From Mariannaea sp. PMI_226 (lineage: Eukaryota; Ascomycota; Sordariomycetes; Hypocreales; Nectriaceae), in assembly GCA_024336345.1 (NCBI GenBank), contig JANFOG010000014.1, positions 620,001 to 684,000 of the forward strand: a stretch of DNA of 64,000 nt, given 5' to 3'. The notes beneath the pieces were generated by a model that did not search any database, had not been told where the DNA came from, and saw nothing but the letters and a program-made list of their open reading frames with translations. Positions within the stretch are counted from its first letter, which is position 1, and each line of letters opens with the position of its first letter. Positions 12,109 to 22,205 of the stretch are shown one piece after another. The position numbers were made by a program, and so were the translations under genes.

Positions 12109-13074
12109 ATGGCTTCCAACATTGCGTACCGACCACCAACTTGGTATCCCCCTGTTGCTACGCCTTGGGAGAACTTTCGTCGTTCCCCCGCTTGCTTCTT
12201 AGCACGCTGGCTGTATAAGAAGAGAAGAATCAGACGCCTTATCTCCCCATCACTCGCGTTGACTAAAACGCGAGTCTCAATTGTCTGCATATCAGATACC
12301 CACATGACCCAGCCCGATGTTCCCGATGGCGATATTCTTCTACATGCAGGTGATCTTACAAACCGAGGCACATTCGAAGAGCTACAGTCCCAGCTGGACT
12401 GGCTAAAGGGGCTTCCACATCGCTACAAAGTGGTCATCGCTGGAAACCATGACCTTCTTTTAGACCCCAGCTATGTCGCCCGCTTTCCAGACCGTATTTA
12501 CGAAGGAGAGGGCACGTCCCGATCCGATTTGGACTGGGGTGACATCATATACTTAAACAACAGCACGGCGAAACTCGAGTTCCCTGATGGCCATTCACTT
12601 AAGGTGTACGGATCGCCATGGACCGAGCAATTCGGGACGTGGGCTTTTCAATACCCTCCCATCCGGCAAGTGTGGGCAGAGAGTATACCACCTGACACTG
12701 ATATTGTGTTGACTCATGGTCCTCCGAAGGGGCACCTAGATCTAGAAGGCAAAGGATGCCCGCAATTACTGAAAGAACTTTGGCGTATTCGACCACGACT
12801 AGTGGTTTTTGGACATATACATGATGGGCACGGCCGGGAAGAGATTGTATATGACGCTGTTGAAGCAGCATATGATAGAGTGATGATGGAAGGTAGAGGT
12901 ATAGTTACGGTTGGTCTAATGGCCTTTTGGGCGCTGTGGAGCTGGCTTTGGGATGTCTTATGCCTCCCTCGATCTACTTATGATGGTTCAGATAGAACAC
13001 ATCTAATTAATGCTGCGATAGTGGGTGGTCGGCTTACAGGGATACAGCAACCAGCCATTGTGGTTGAGATTTGA
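12109..13074 (+). CDS. calcineurin-like metallophosphoesterase
   Basis: Intronless, about 321 residues from the ATG at 12109 (context GGAATGGC). The open frame extends upstream to 12067 but without an earlier ATG. The metallophosphoesterase motifs appear in order: SDTH (62-65), GDL (81-83), AGNHDL (111-116), LTHGPP and FGHIHDGHG near residue 250. These supply the Asp, His and Asn ligands of the two-metal centre. This subgroup (fungal Ser/Thr phosphatase superfamily, MPPED-like) hydrolyses phosphoesters; the substrate is unknown. A basic stretch (KKRRIRR, 38-44) precedes the domain. A hydrophobic Trp-rich segment near 285 (LMAFWALWSWLWDVL) suggests membrane contact. Confidence 0.88.
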   Translation: MASNIAYRPPTWYPPVATPWENFRRSPACFLARWLYKKRRIRRLISPSLALTKTRVSIVCISDTHMTQPDVPDGDILLHAGDLTNRGTFEELQSQLDWLKGLPHRYKVVIAGNHDLLLDPSYVARFPDRIYEGEGTSRSDLDWGDIIYLNNSTAKLEFPDGHSLKVYGSPWTEQFGTWAFQYPPIRQVWAESIPPDTDIVLTHGPPKGHLDLEGKGCPQLLKELWRIRPRLVVFGHIHDGHGREEIVYDAVEAAYDRVMMEGRGIVTVGLMAFWALWSWLWDVLCLPRSTYDGSDRTHLINAAIVGGRLTGIQQPAIVVEI

Positions 13075-13765
13075 TATGCATGCTTGATACGCGAACTAGC
13101 ATATCGAACCTGGCATCAACATACTGGAGCCAAGGTCGATGGGAGGAGGCAGAGAAGCTAGAGGCACAAGTGATGGAGACTCGCAAGACAAAACTAGGCC
13201 CGGATCATCTCCATGAGTACCTTTGAGGCCTGAATTTCAGGATTTTCAAACCCTTGATGTTGTTTATTACCGCTGCCTGAGTTCTAGATTGAGATATCTA
13301 CCTAATCATAATTTTTCAAGCGACAGTGACTTATAAGAGGTGGAATACGAAAGTGGATCGAATGAGTAGTTGGAGAACTTCGCAGGATAATCGAGATGGT
13401 TAGAGCATTGAATTGGACGTAAGTGAGAAAGGGTTAGATTGATAAGTCACATCAGATGTGCGTGCATAGTATGAATAGTTGCAGCGTGGCAAGGACCACC
13501 ATTGAGTCTTTTGCTCTTGATTACTATTTTGTCTTAAACCCATTCCTCTACACCTTAATTTACACTTCTTTTTCATAATCCGCATTATGGTAGTAATAGC
13601 ACCCTTTATGTTGCTCGTCAATATACTTTATGGTCAAGCTGCTCTCTGAGCTTGCATCGCATTGATTCTATATTGTATCAACGAATACCACTAAAATGTT
13701 TGAGCTTTGCATTTATATGGGAATAGAAGCCGGCGTTAGAGCTACTGCTCTAATAATTGTGAGGA

Positions 13766-13954
13766 GTGAGCTCCATAAAGCAAGTTCTTAAGAAGATCTT
13801 TGATGAGAAGGGTGGGAAATACAACCTCACAATCCCCTTTGAGAGTTTCTTTCTCCTAGGGTTTAGGACGATCTTAGTCAAGAGGATTATTAAAGACGTC
13901 CAACTCTCTCGGGCAGTAATGAAACTCAGCGATATCCGCCTCCAAAAGCAGTGA
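13766..13954 (+). pseudogene. possible coding remnant, about 60 codons
   Basis: The frame has codon composition like coding sequence (KQVLKKIFDEKGGKYNLTI, then a hydrophobic FESFFLLGFRTILVKR segment). It lacks an ATG and is cut by an in-frame stop just upstream. No splice partner was found. It could be the residue of a gene or mobile element, or a chance frame. The family is not recognised. Confidence 0.2.
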
Positions 13955-14244
13955 ATGACTGCCAGCCTCGACAGCTAGTTAGAGACCATGCAACACGCAC
14001 GTTTGGAATCTTGTTAGATTTGAATGCTTGAAATCGGAAGAGGATTAGCCGCGTAGTGGCTATCTACTAGCACTAGAATGCAGCGTCCAATCAAGAAGGC
14101 CGCGAACAAAATGTGCCATAGCACCCAATAACGGAAGAACCCGAACATCTTCGAGGGATATCCTCATGGCGTATTTGTACCCCTCTCTAGGAAATTGGCG
14201 TCTCGAATGGATGTGAAGCTGAGGAAATACCACCCCAATTATCT

Positions 14245-14515
14245 ACATCACAAATACATAAAAACTAAAAGGCTAGAATTAGATTAAGAAGATTTATTTC
14301 CTTTTTTTTATTTCTTTTTAATTACTACTATTAAGTATATATTACCTATTATAATACTAGTGGGACTATAACCTTATAATATTAATAATATTAAAGATAA
14401 TATAATTTAAGAGATACTTACTAATAGGGGGTATAAATAATGTTTTTTATGTAGTAATAGTATGTGATTTAAGAGGTCTTATAGAATTATCTATATATTT
14501 CTCCCAAATTAACCC
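14245..14515. repeat. AT-rich island, possible decayed repeat
   Basis: This stretch is made almost entirely of A and T (TTAATTACTACTATTAAG, ATATTAATAATATTAAAG) in an otherwise balanced window. In Pezizomycotina such islands often mark transposon copies degraded by RIP (C-to-T mutation). I see no ORF or terminal repeats that would name the element. Confidence 0.45.
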
Positions 14516-15303
14516 ATTGTTATCCAACTTTGTTTAGATCGGGATTGTAAATTATAATAGCTTGTGCGTGCGGTAAACCCACGTGATACCATATCGCTAC
14601 AACCGTCACCTTAGCGCTTGAAACCTTCAAGCTTTAGTCTTGCAATTGAGAAAGAGTGCCCTTTGGGTATACCTAACTACTTGTCTCTGATATATACGTC
14701 CTTATGAGTAACAGCTCAACGAGTATATTGACAACAGGCTGAATGATTCGAACGAAGATCCTAAACTAAGGAGTAAAAGGAGAAGGCTTCCGACAGTGAC
14801 TTATGGAAGCCTTCTTATCTATCGACTAATCTAGCCACCTGTTCTATACATAGCGACATCCCCAATAGCTTCATCATTGGATCAGATGATTGGCGTTTAT
14901 TTCTTATGAGAAGTTTTGTTGTTGGCGTGGGGAAATGAGTTTGAAGTTCAACCAGTTGAGTTTCATGATGTTGACTAGAAGTTCAATTGGTCGGGCCGAT
15001 ATCTGTAATGTCGGCTCTACGTTTCAGCGCGCCAAGAGTATCTTCCGTGGCCTCTTGCAGGCTCAGCCCGTTCAGGGATTATCTTGTAACAAAGCGAGAG
15101 GTAATATCACTAAGATACAATAGACCAAAAAGATCCCGCAATAATCGCAATTATCGCATTATTCTGTTGCATCCTAGTATACTTGGTAGGACAGCGTATG
15201 AATACTAGTACTGTTACTATTCTGTTGCCTCATTCCTATATAGAATGGTTTCTCTATCACATATCTCTACAAGAAAATGTTGACGAGATATCTTATATAC
15301 TGC

Positions 15304-15360
15304 TGTGTGGTGCAATTCTGGCACGCTGTGCTAGAATTAGTTAATATTTCTGGCTTAGCA
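15304..15360 (+). repeat. dispersed repeat, copy A
   Basis: Starts with TGTGTGGTGCAAT, identical over 13 bases to a second copy at 31416. After that the two copies stay alignable for about 45 more bases, with many of the differences being transitions. It is non-coding and probably part of a small dead mobile element. Confidence 0.45.
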
Positions 15361-15584
15361 TCCGGATAGATCTATTGCTTAGGAAGTCACACCACGCTAG
15401 CTGTTACAAAAACCACGTCGTCAGCCCAAGCTGCGGTCGTTTCAAACACTAATAGATCCTGGATTGTCCGTCGCTAGCAGTTCTGAAGATACCCACAACT
15501 CTGATCCGCCACAGATTCGGTAACCCTAAGTCGATGACGGCCATCCCCGTAGAAATTCACAATGTAGAGGTTGTTTCGCATCGA

Positions 15585-17517
15585 TTAGTCTAACTGTACT
15601 GGACTATGGCATGTGAATGAGTCGGAAACGCCAACGGCAAACGCATCAATCAAGACTTCAATAGACGAATACGCTCCTAGTCCGGCCAGAGCTAAAGCAC
15701 CAAGCACGTAGAGCATGTTGAAAATGTTCACGTACCAAAGATGACCAAATATTCCACGAATCATCCTCTTATAGCCAGAATCATGACGCAAAGTTTGGCC
15801 ACTTGAAGGATCAAACCCTTCACCTTCCAGCCCAGCATTCTTTTGCAGAGTGTACGCAACATGTAGGAGGGGCGGAAAGCAGTAGGTGAACGGGACGGTG
15901 ATCACAGCAGCAGCAACTCCAGTAAGGCCTGAGAAATTGGGAATGCCGGCAGCGATTAGGAAAGCAATGCCCCAGTACACTGGAGTGGCGATGACCCAGA
16001 CATATTTGCCGGCAGTTGATGTCAGGGGCGGAGCCTTGAGAATCTCCACGAAAACGTTGTTGTAGAGCACTAAGATAAACTTGGTTAGACAATCCTGGAC
16101 AATTAAGGTAACCCCTTCTACCCACCTTTAATCCCAATATTCCCATATAGTGCAGCAGCGATAACCGTGCTAACCATTGCCAGCACATTGCCAGCTGTCT
16201 GGACGCCGTATTCCGAGACACCCAGATACGCGGGGTTGACAACATACTGTCCCTGGAATCCATACATGAACAGACCATAAAGCATATAACTACAGACGGG
16301 GCGTTAGGACTTGTTTTTAACCAAAGAACGACATCGGTTTCTTACCAACAGTATATAAAAGCCTGTGCAGCCCACATGGCTGTCAGGAAGTCCTTCGGAC
16401 GCCTCATCTCCGCCATGAACTCGGGGAATATCATGGCACCACCAAAGGCAAAGACAGCTTGCATTGCACCGTTAGTAGAACCCACGAAGCCGCCAACATC
16501 CGGTAAGCTGCCCGAGGTCTTCACAGGCGGATAGACACCGTTGGTCGCTTGTACAGAAGAGCCATCACCGATGTTGCTGCCAGCTGCCTGCTTAGCTGCA
16601 GCATAGTTCGGATGGTACTTGGCAGCGCCAGCCATCGTGACAAACATGCATAGTAAATTGAGCCAGACTGCAAAGTTGGCTAGCCAACCAAACTTCTGCA
16701 GTGTACGGACCTGGCCAACTGCAAAACCAATAATAGCCCAAACTGCGCAGCAGACAATGAAGCAAAGATTAAATTGCACAACTTGCGATAGTGCCTCGCC
16801 ATTAGAGATGAGGAGCATGCCAACGTTGAGGATGAGCTGGATGCCCTGCAAGATGTTGAGGAGGAAACGTAGCCATGGGCCATAGAGTCGGTAACCGAGG
16901 TCACCAAAGGTCTTGACGGGAAATTGATATGAATCGAGCCCCAAAAACATATCCCAAAGCAGGTATCCAGAGTAGCCAGCCATGAGAGCAAAAGCCGTGT
17001 AGAGAGCAACACCGGGCCTATTAAATGTGAGTTGGCCGACATCTTTCGCATTTTTTTTTTGCAGCAACCTGACTTACCCCCAGCCCATCGTCGCTACCGC
17101 ATATGGTATGCCGAATGGTCCCAGAACATCGGTTGTAATCAAATAGAAGACAGCACCTCGCGATGCCGTCCGCACCGCCCTCGAAGCGTTCGCCCACTCG
17201 TCGTCAGTTATATGGACCCTCTCCCTCAGGTCACCGCCGATATGGATAGTGGTCTTGTCAGTGCGTCCTGACCCAGGACTGGACTTTGATGGAAAGAGTA
17301 TCCCAATAATGTCGACCGGGCCGGACGCTTGTATCTGCTCGTTTTCTTCCGAGCGTGTCTTTTTTGCATAGTGGTGGTACTCTTCAAATGTTACCGACCG
17401 ATCATGGACTGGACGATGCTGCGGCTTTGTGCCTCCAGGCGGGAGAGTCTCCAGTATCTCGATCTCTTCCTTTTCATGCTCCGCTTTGGGCAAGCAAGTG
17501 TCTATGGCACCACTCAT
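15585..17517 (-). CDS. neutral amino-acid permease, Mtr-type (AAAP family)
   Basis: Four exons on the minus strand: 17517-17078, 17017-16346, 16289-16126 and 16069-15585, with introns of 60, 56 and 56 bp. Frame is kept and gives about 586 residues. The first ~110 residues are hydrophilic and acidic. The transporter domain follows with about 11 membrane segments, including FYLITTDVLGPFGIPYAVATMGWGPGVALYT (read across intron 1), AGYSGYLLWDMFLG and YGNIGIKVLYNNVF (across intron 3). These match Neurospora Mtr-like permeases, which import neutral aliphatic and aromatic amino acids by proton symport at the plasma membrane. A TATAAAAG box lies about 125 bp upstream of the ATG. Substrate is inferred from family. 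Confidence 0.92.
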
Positions 17518-18958
17518 CTCGTCGTTTCGATGAATCGTGTGTAAAATGAGAATAGAATGCCAACGAAAGATAGAATTGTGCACACAAATTGCACACTGCC
17601 TTGATACATCCCAGAAGCACAATGGTTCAGGTGAAAGGGATCTTTTATATGGGTGGGGTGCCCGCACCACCTAACTTCAATGGAAGTAGATCCGGGTTGG
17701 CGAGTGGCGCTCGCTGCTCTTGCATTGCGTAGAAGTTGCCATGGAATACGTGACAAGTCCGCTCTAATTGGATTCCATTGCGCAAACCCCTCCTTCCAAG
17801 ACCGCAAATTTCGTCCACTGACATGAAAGATTATGAACCGGACCGATCATCGCTCTGGGTCCCTGCCGATAGGGGGTTCGGGGCTCTCATGCCGTCTGTG
17901 ACATCAGCGATGGTTTGACCTAGCTGCGGGCTAAACAAGGGTGGGAACAGTTGAGAGCTACCTGTCGACATGCAAAGGGCAGGCTTGTGTGTCACCAGAC
18001 CACCGGAGCAGTAATTGCGCCAAGCGGGGAAAGATAGGTGTGACTTCAGCGGACCGATAATTGACCTGGGCTACAGTAGTGTCGCTCTTTCAGCCGTCCG
18101 GTGATTGACATAAGCAGCCAGTTTCATTTGGGGCTGGCTCTCCCTTTACCGTGGTGGCGTCTCCTGGAATCATGAATAAGAAGCCTAACTTTTATTCTTT
18201 GTAGTAATTGGAAATGGTTTATGGAAGCATGGTTCTCTGAACCTCAAGACGCTCGTGCATGCAGAACGTCGATAGAACGTTGCCTACCGAGAATGAGAAT
18301 GGCTGCAACTCAGGACTACCTGGCCTTATGAGGTGGCTGCGCTTAGACCAGGGGGTATCACAGCTGGCACAAGAGTCTTCCGTTGCCCGGCTCACAGGGG
18401 AGCTTCCCGATCGTTAGCCAATTGTGCATCCCTGGCGTGCGACAGCTTATCTAGTTCACGATGCCCCTCGCGATAGCGGTCTATATTCTATTCAATAGAC
18501 GACGATGGGAGGCACTCGTACACTGAACGAGAGTACAAGTTGTTCTGTGCCTTGTATATATACATCTTGCATGTCTCAGACTGAGCCGTTGCCATTGACT
18601 AACCTGATCCATAGAATCACACAGGGAACGAGCCATATACACTTACAGAAACCCTTAGTATCACAGACTAGAGACTGCATGTCAAATTCTACAGTATATT
18701 ATATTCACTCTTCTATTCTTAGGGCCGGACCATTATGGAGCCATCCTGCAGGATATCATTGTCTTGAAACTCTCTAAATTTTCTCAGTGATCCATTGGCC
18801 CACAGGCTGAGCTATACCTAACCTCGACGTCCTGATTCAAATATCTGCGCTGTACTGCCAGCTGAAGCTGTGTTCTTTGTCGACAAGACAAGCGGAAAAC
18901 GTGAGGTGCCCGGGCTGGGCGGCTTCTGCCCATCCGTGACTTCTACTGTCCGAGTTAC
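17518..18958. other. intergenic region, 1.4 kb
   Basis: Holds the permease promoter (TATA box at 17642-17649) and the 3' flank of the cupin gene. I see no further gene; the longest plus-strand frame (18505-18777) has no domain pattern. Confidence 0.45.
17642..17649 (-). promoter_or_regulatory. TATA box of the amino-acid permease
   Basis: TATAAAAG on the minus strand, about 125 bp before the permease ATG at 17517, a usual distance for a fungal core promoter. Confidence 0.55.
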
Positions 18959-19543
18959 TCAATGAGACCTCGGAACTCCAGTCAATCCGCCCAGATCCTC
19001 ATCCAACTGCTTGCCATTGAACTCAAGAGGTGTTGCGTGGATTAAAATAAAAGCAATTCTCGCCCACGTCGTATCACTGTGGTTGATCCACTGATGCATG
19101 GTTCCCCTTTGCACTACTACATCACCTGGTCGCAGGATCCTCGATTCTCCAGAGTCCAATAAACACTCTAACTCTCCTTCGATAAGGATTCCATAGTCTA
19201 AGCTCACAGTACGATGCATAGTCGACTTATCTTGGGGAGGAATATCGACATAGCGCAAGACTGTGCCGCCGTGGCTAACAAGGCCGCTCTGTTCGCTCTT
19301 CGAGAACCTCTTCTTATACTGTCTTAGGTCTTCGTGGTCTTTTAGTGGCGCCGGGGAGGAATTGGTCATGTAACCAAGAAAGAAGCCGACAGGTATGTTC
19401 TGTGGCGTCTTGAGCCGCCAAAACTCCATCTCTTCGGCAAGGTCAGGCGCAAAGACAGATTGACCTTCGGCGTTGGAGGTTGTAATGAGCCGCCGAACCC
19501 TGGGGAGTGGGTTGCTGTATTTCTCTTCGGTAGTTGCCGTCAT
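18959..19543 (-). CDS. single-domain cupin protein
   Basis: Intronless, 194 residues. A cupin_2-type beta-barrel sits in the C-terminal half: motif 1 around 110-128 (HRTVSLDYGILIEGELECLL) and motif 2 around 139-152 (PGDVVVQRGTMHQW), with His110, Glu122 and His150 as candidate metal-site residues. The sequence pattern is typical of a widespread fungal and bacterial cupin group found near aromatic-catabolic and secondary-metabolite genes. The reaction is not known. It is divergent from the fumarylacetoacetase gene with 417 bp between the two ATGs, suggesting shared control and a linked substrate. Confidence 0.88.
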   Translation of the reverse strand: MTATTEEKYSNPLPRVRRLITTSNAEGQSVFAPDLAEEMEFWRLKTPQNIPVGFFLGYMTNSSPAPLKDHEDLRQYKKRFSKSEQSGLVSHGGTVLRYVDIPPQDKSTMHRTVSLDYGILIEGELECLLDSGESRILRPGDVVVQRGTMHQWINHSDTTWARIAFILIHATPLEFNGKQLDEDLGGLTGVPRSH

Positions 19544-19750
19544 GATTGTCTCGGAATAGAGTCTAGTATTAAAAACGAGAGAAGTATAGTGAGTGATATT
19601 TGGAGAATGTGAATGTGATTCAAGACGGAGCTTCTTCGCTCAGGATTTCCAGCAACCCAGTTGTGCGACTCTTTGGAAGATGGGCGTTGGGACAGGACAG
19701 GACAGTTTTCAGCTCAAATACTTTGAATGCGATATGTCTCAACTTATGTC

Positions 19751-19757
19751 CGGCCCG
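19751..19757. promoter_or_regulatory. CGG-C-CCG element 1
   Basis: CGGCCCG followed by AA in the cupin/fumarylacetoacetase promoter; an inverted repeat of CGG with a one-base spacer. Confidence 0.4.
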
Positions 19758-19789
19758 AATGCGAGTATACCGCGTATGCTCTGAATCAT

Positions 19790-19796
19790 CGGCCCG
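19790..19796. promoter_or_regulatory. CGG-C-CCG element 2
   Basis: Sits inside a 13-base string, ATCGGCCCGAACA, that recurs exactly at 21868-21880 before the regulator gene. Confidence 0.45.
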
Positions 19797-19960
19797 AACA
19801 AACTCAGCTTACGTCTCATTTGTGATGCTAGAAACCGTCGTGGGCTCATTGGTGACATACAAACTTTGAATATAAATACGATCTGAAATTACTGTTTACA
19901 TGGAGAGTAACCGAAGACAAATATTAAAAACAGAATTCAGAATTCGACAGACCAACTACA

Positions 19961-21592
19961 ATGCCTGACTTTGTCCAATTTCCTCTCACTATCCCGGAAG
20001 GAAGCCCGTTTCCTATTTCGAATATCCCATTCGGCATTTTTAGCACCGCACTAGACGTGAGTACCTTCACCACAGCAAGAAGCGCCGTTGTCCCGTGAGC
20101 TAACCGACAATCTCTCGTACAAAGGAACGCCATAGACCGGGGGTTGCGGTGGGAAACTTCGTGATTGATCTTCGGGCTTTGTCGGGTAGAGGTCATTTAT
20201 CAATTGATGCTCCATACGTGGCTTCGCAAATTTTTTCAGAGGTAACGGCAACCTTCAATCTAATACGTGGAATCTGTCATTCCACGACCTTGGCTGACCG
20301 CAACAGGGCTCCTTGAACAAGTTCGCTGAACTTTCAGGAGAAGCACGCGCAAAAGTTCGCAGAGACATCCAGAACTTAATTAGGGATGCCACGTCCCCTT
20401 TGTATGACCCCCAAGAGCAAGACCGCCTATTGCTCCCGAGCAAGCATGTGGAGCTGCACCTACCCATGAAAGTAGGTGCTTTCACCGATTTTATGTGCTC
20501 CTTAGAACATGTGACGAATGTGAGTAAGGATCAAGCCCGAAAGGACACTCCGTGAATACATCCATTCATCCTACAACTATGAACGAGGCTAATGACTTGA
20601 AAACTGCCTTCCCAGGGTGGTCGACTTGCCGGAGCTTCTAGTGTCTTGCCAAACTTCTTCCATCTGCCCTTGGGATATAATGGGCGCGCCTCATCAGTTC
20701 TTGTTAGCGGCACACCAATTGCGAGGCCTTATGGTATGGTACCTGGAATAGGGTCTAGTGTACCAGAATTCGTCCCGAGCAAGAGGCTAGACTATGAAGT
20801 AGAGATGGGTATTTTCATCTCGAAACCGGTCCAGCATGGAGAATTAATCCCGGCATACCGCGCCCGAGATCACATTTTCGGCCTTGTCCTCTTGAACGAC
20901 TGGAGTGCTCGGGATATCCAAATGTACGAAATGACGCCGCTTGGGCCATTCAATGGCAAGGCGTGCGGAACAAGCATTTCTCCGTGGGTAGTAACGTTGG
21001 ATGCCTTGGAAGAAGCCGGAGCTTTTATTACGGCTGAAGCTGCTGGGCTTCAGGGAGGAAAGGCAACTTCAGTCAAGTTTCTGACATGTCAGCATGATTT
21101 GGATATAGATGTGTCAGCTTCAATATCGCGTATGTTCGAGTCCTTCCTTCCTAACGCACCTGGGCAGTGCTTATTTAAACTAATTCTCTGATGTGGGCCG
21201 CAGGAGAGAACGGGAAGTATTCGGCTGCCATCAGCAGAAGCAACATGAAACATCTACACTGGTCACCATTTCAAATGGTTGCCCATCATACATCCGCTGG
21301 ATGTGGACTGGGTGCTGGGGACCTCTTGGGAACGGGGACATTGTCGTCGTCGCGTGAGCAGGCTAGTCAAGACGCGGGGGAAAGTGGAAATGGCGTGTTT
21401 CGCCTCGGATGCTTGTTTGAGTTAACCGAGAACGGCACGAAGCCGGTTGAGCTTGGCGAAAACCTGAGTGTGGCCTGGCTGGAGGATGGCGACGAGATCA
21501 TACTTGAAGCTTGGGCTGGTCGAGGCAGAAACCGGATTGGGTTTGGACAAGTCACTGGGAGAATCCTCCCAGCTCGTTTAATGGATGTGTGA
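19961..21592 (+). CDS. fumarylacetoacetase (fumarylacetoacetate hydrolase)
   Basis: Five exons: 19961-20056, 20125-20241, 20307-20519, 20616-21129 and 21204-21592, with introns of 68, 65, 96 and 74 bp; about 442 residues in frame. The reaction known for the family splits fumarylacetoacetate into fumarate and acetoacetate, the last step of tyrosine/homogentisate breakdown. Key residues seen in mammalian FAH are kept: TDF with D132, H139 (EHVTN), the metal ligands in YEVEMG and NDWSARD, and the lysine in PLGPFNGK; also GYNGRASSV and TSISPWV. This points to an active enzyme. No homogentisate dioxygenase or maleylacetoacetate isomerase lies nearby, so this may be a paralog for a different acyl-pyruvate-like substrate. 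Confidence 0.92.
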
Positions 21593-22205
21593 ATGAGCGA
21601 CCAACTAACAGAAATGTACACGTCTGTTAGGCCAGTTAGATTCCGACGGCGGATGATCCGCGGACGATCTGATAGGTCGTCGAGCCAAATTCATTTAAGT
21701 TCTTGCTATTATGCCGCCCCATGCTCCGGCATGAAACAAAGCAGTCACAGCTCGTATGTGATTGATTGTAGTCCTCGTCGACCGTTCTGAGCCTTTGGCC
21801 TTGCCAGGTGGTGGGGCATTCGGCCCCGCTGGTCCTCGGGATGCACAGACCCCGCCGCATCACGATGATCGGCCCGAACATTACCATAGTACAAAGCACA
21901 TGCTGGCAACCTTCAATGCAAGGCAGTCGGTGGATTTTGCCATCGACATGTATCATCCTTTTCACCCTTCAGTCCAGTCCAAATATCTATCGATTCACTG
22001 AACTTGCAACTCCGCATTCCCCCGGCTAGTTGTACGACGGTCAAAGCTTATTATAAGGCGTCTGGGGTAAGCTCACCGCGTTAGTAATATGCAGGAGCTC
22101 GGGGTAGGAACACCCAAAGAATGAAGCTTCAGCAATACAACCTACAGCTCTTCCTTCATCATTGAGATATTGACCCTATTGCGATTCGACCGCCTATCCA
22201 ACAAC
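21593..22205. other. spacer before the Zn2Cys6 regulator
   Basis: 613 bp between fumarylacetoacetase and the regulator, both on the plus strand. It contains the third CGG-C-CCG element at 21870. No gene or RNA was seen. Confidence 0.45.
21870..21876. promoter_or_regulatory. CGG-C-CCG element 3
   Basis: Same 13-base context as element 2, located 336 bp before the regulator ATG. This would fit autoregulation if the regulator binds it. Confidence 0.4.

Larger units (their letters stand above)
13075..15584. other. gene-poor region with an AT-rich island, 2.5 kb
   Basis: No complete gene found. A 62-codon fragment with protein-like composition sits at 13766-13954, an AT-rich island at about 14245-14515, and one copy of a dispersed repeat at 15304-15360. 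The whole looks like decayed accessory DNA between two genes. Confidence 0.5.
19544..19960. promoter_or_regulatory. divergent promoter between cupin and fumarylacetoacetase genes
   Basis: 417 bp separate the two start codons. Two CGG-C-CCG inverted elements (19751-19757 and 19790-19796) lie 39 bp apart, both followed by AA. Inverted CGG triplets are the usual target form of Zn2Cys6 dimers, and such a regulator is encoded at 22206. Control of both genes by that protein is inferred. Confidence 0.5.
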
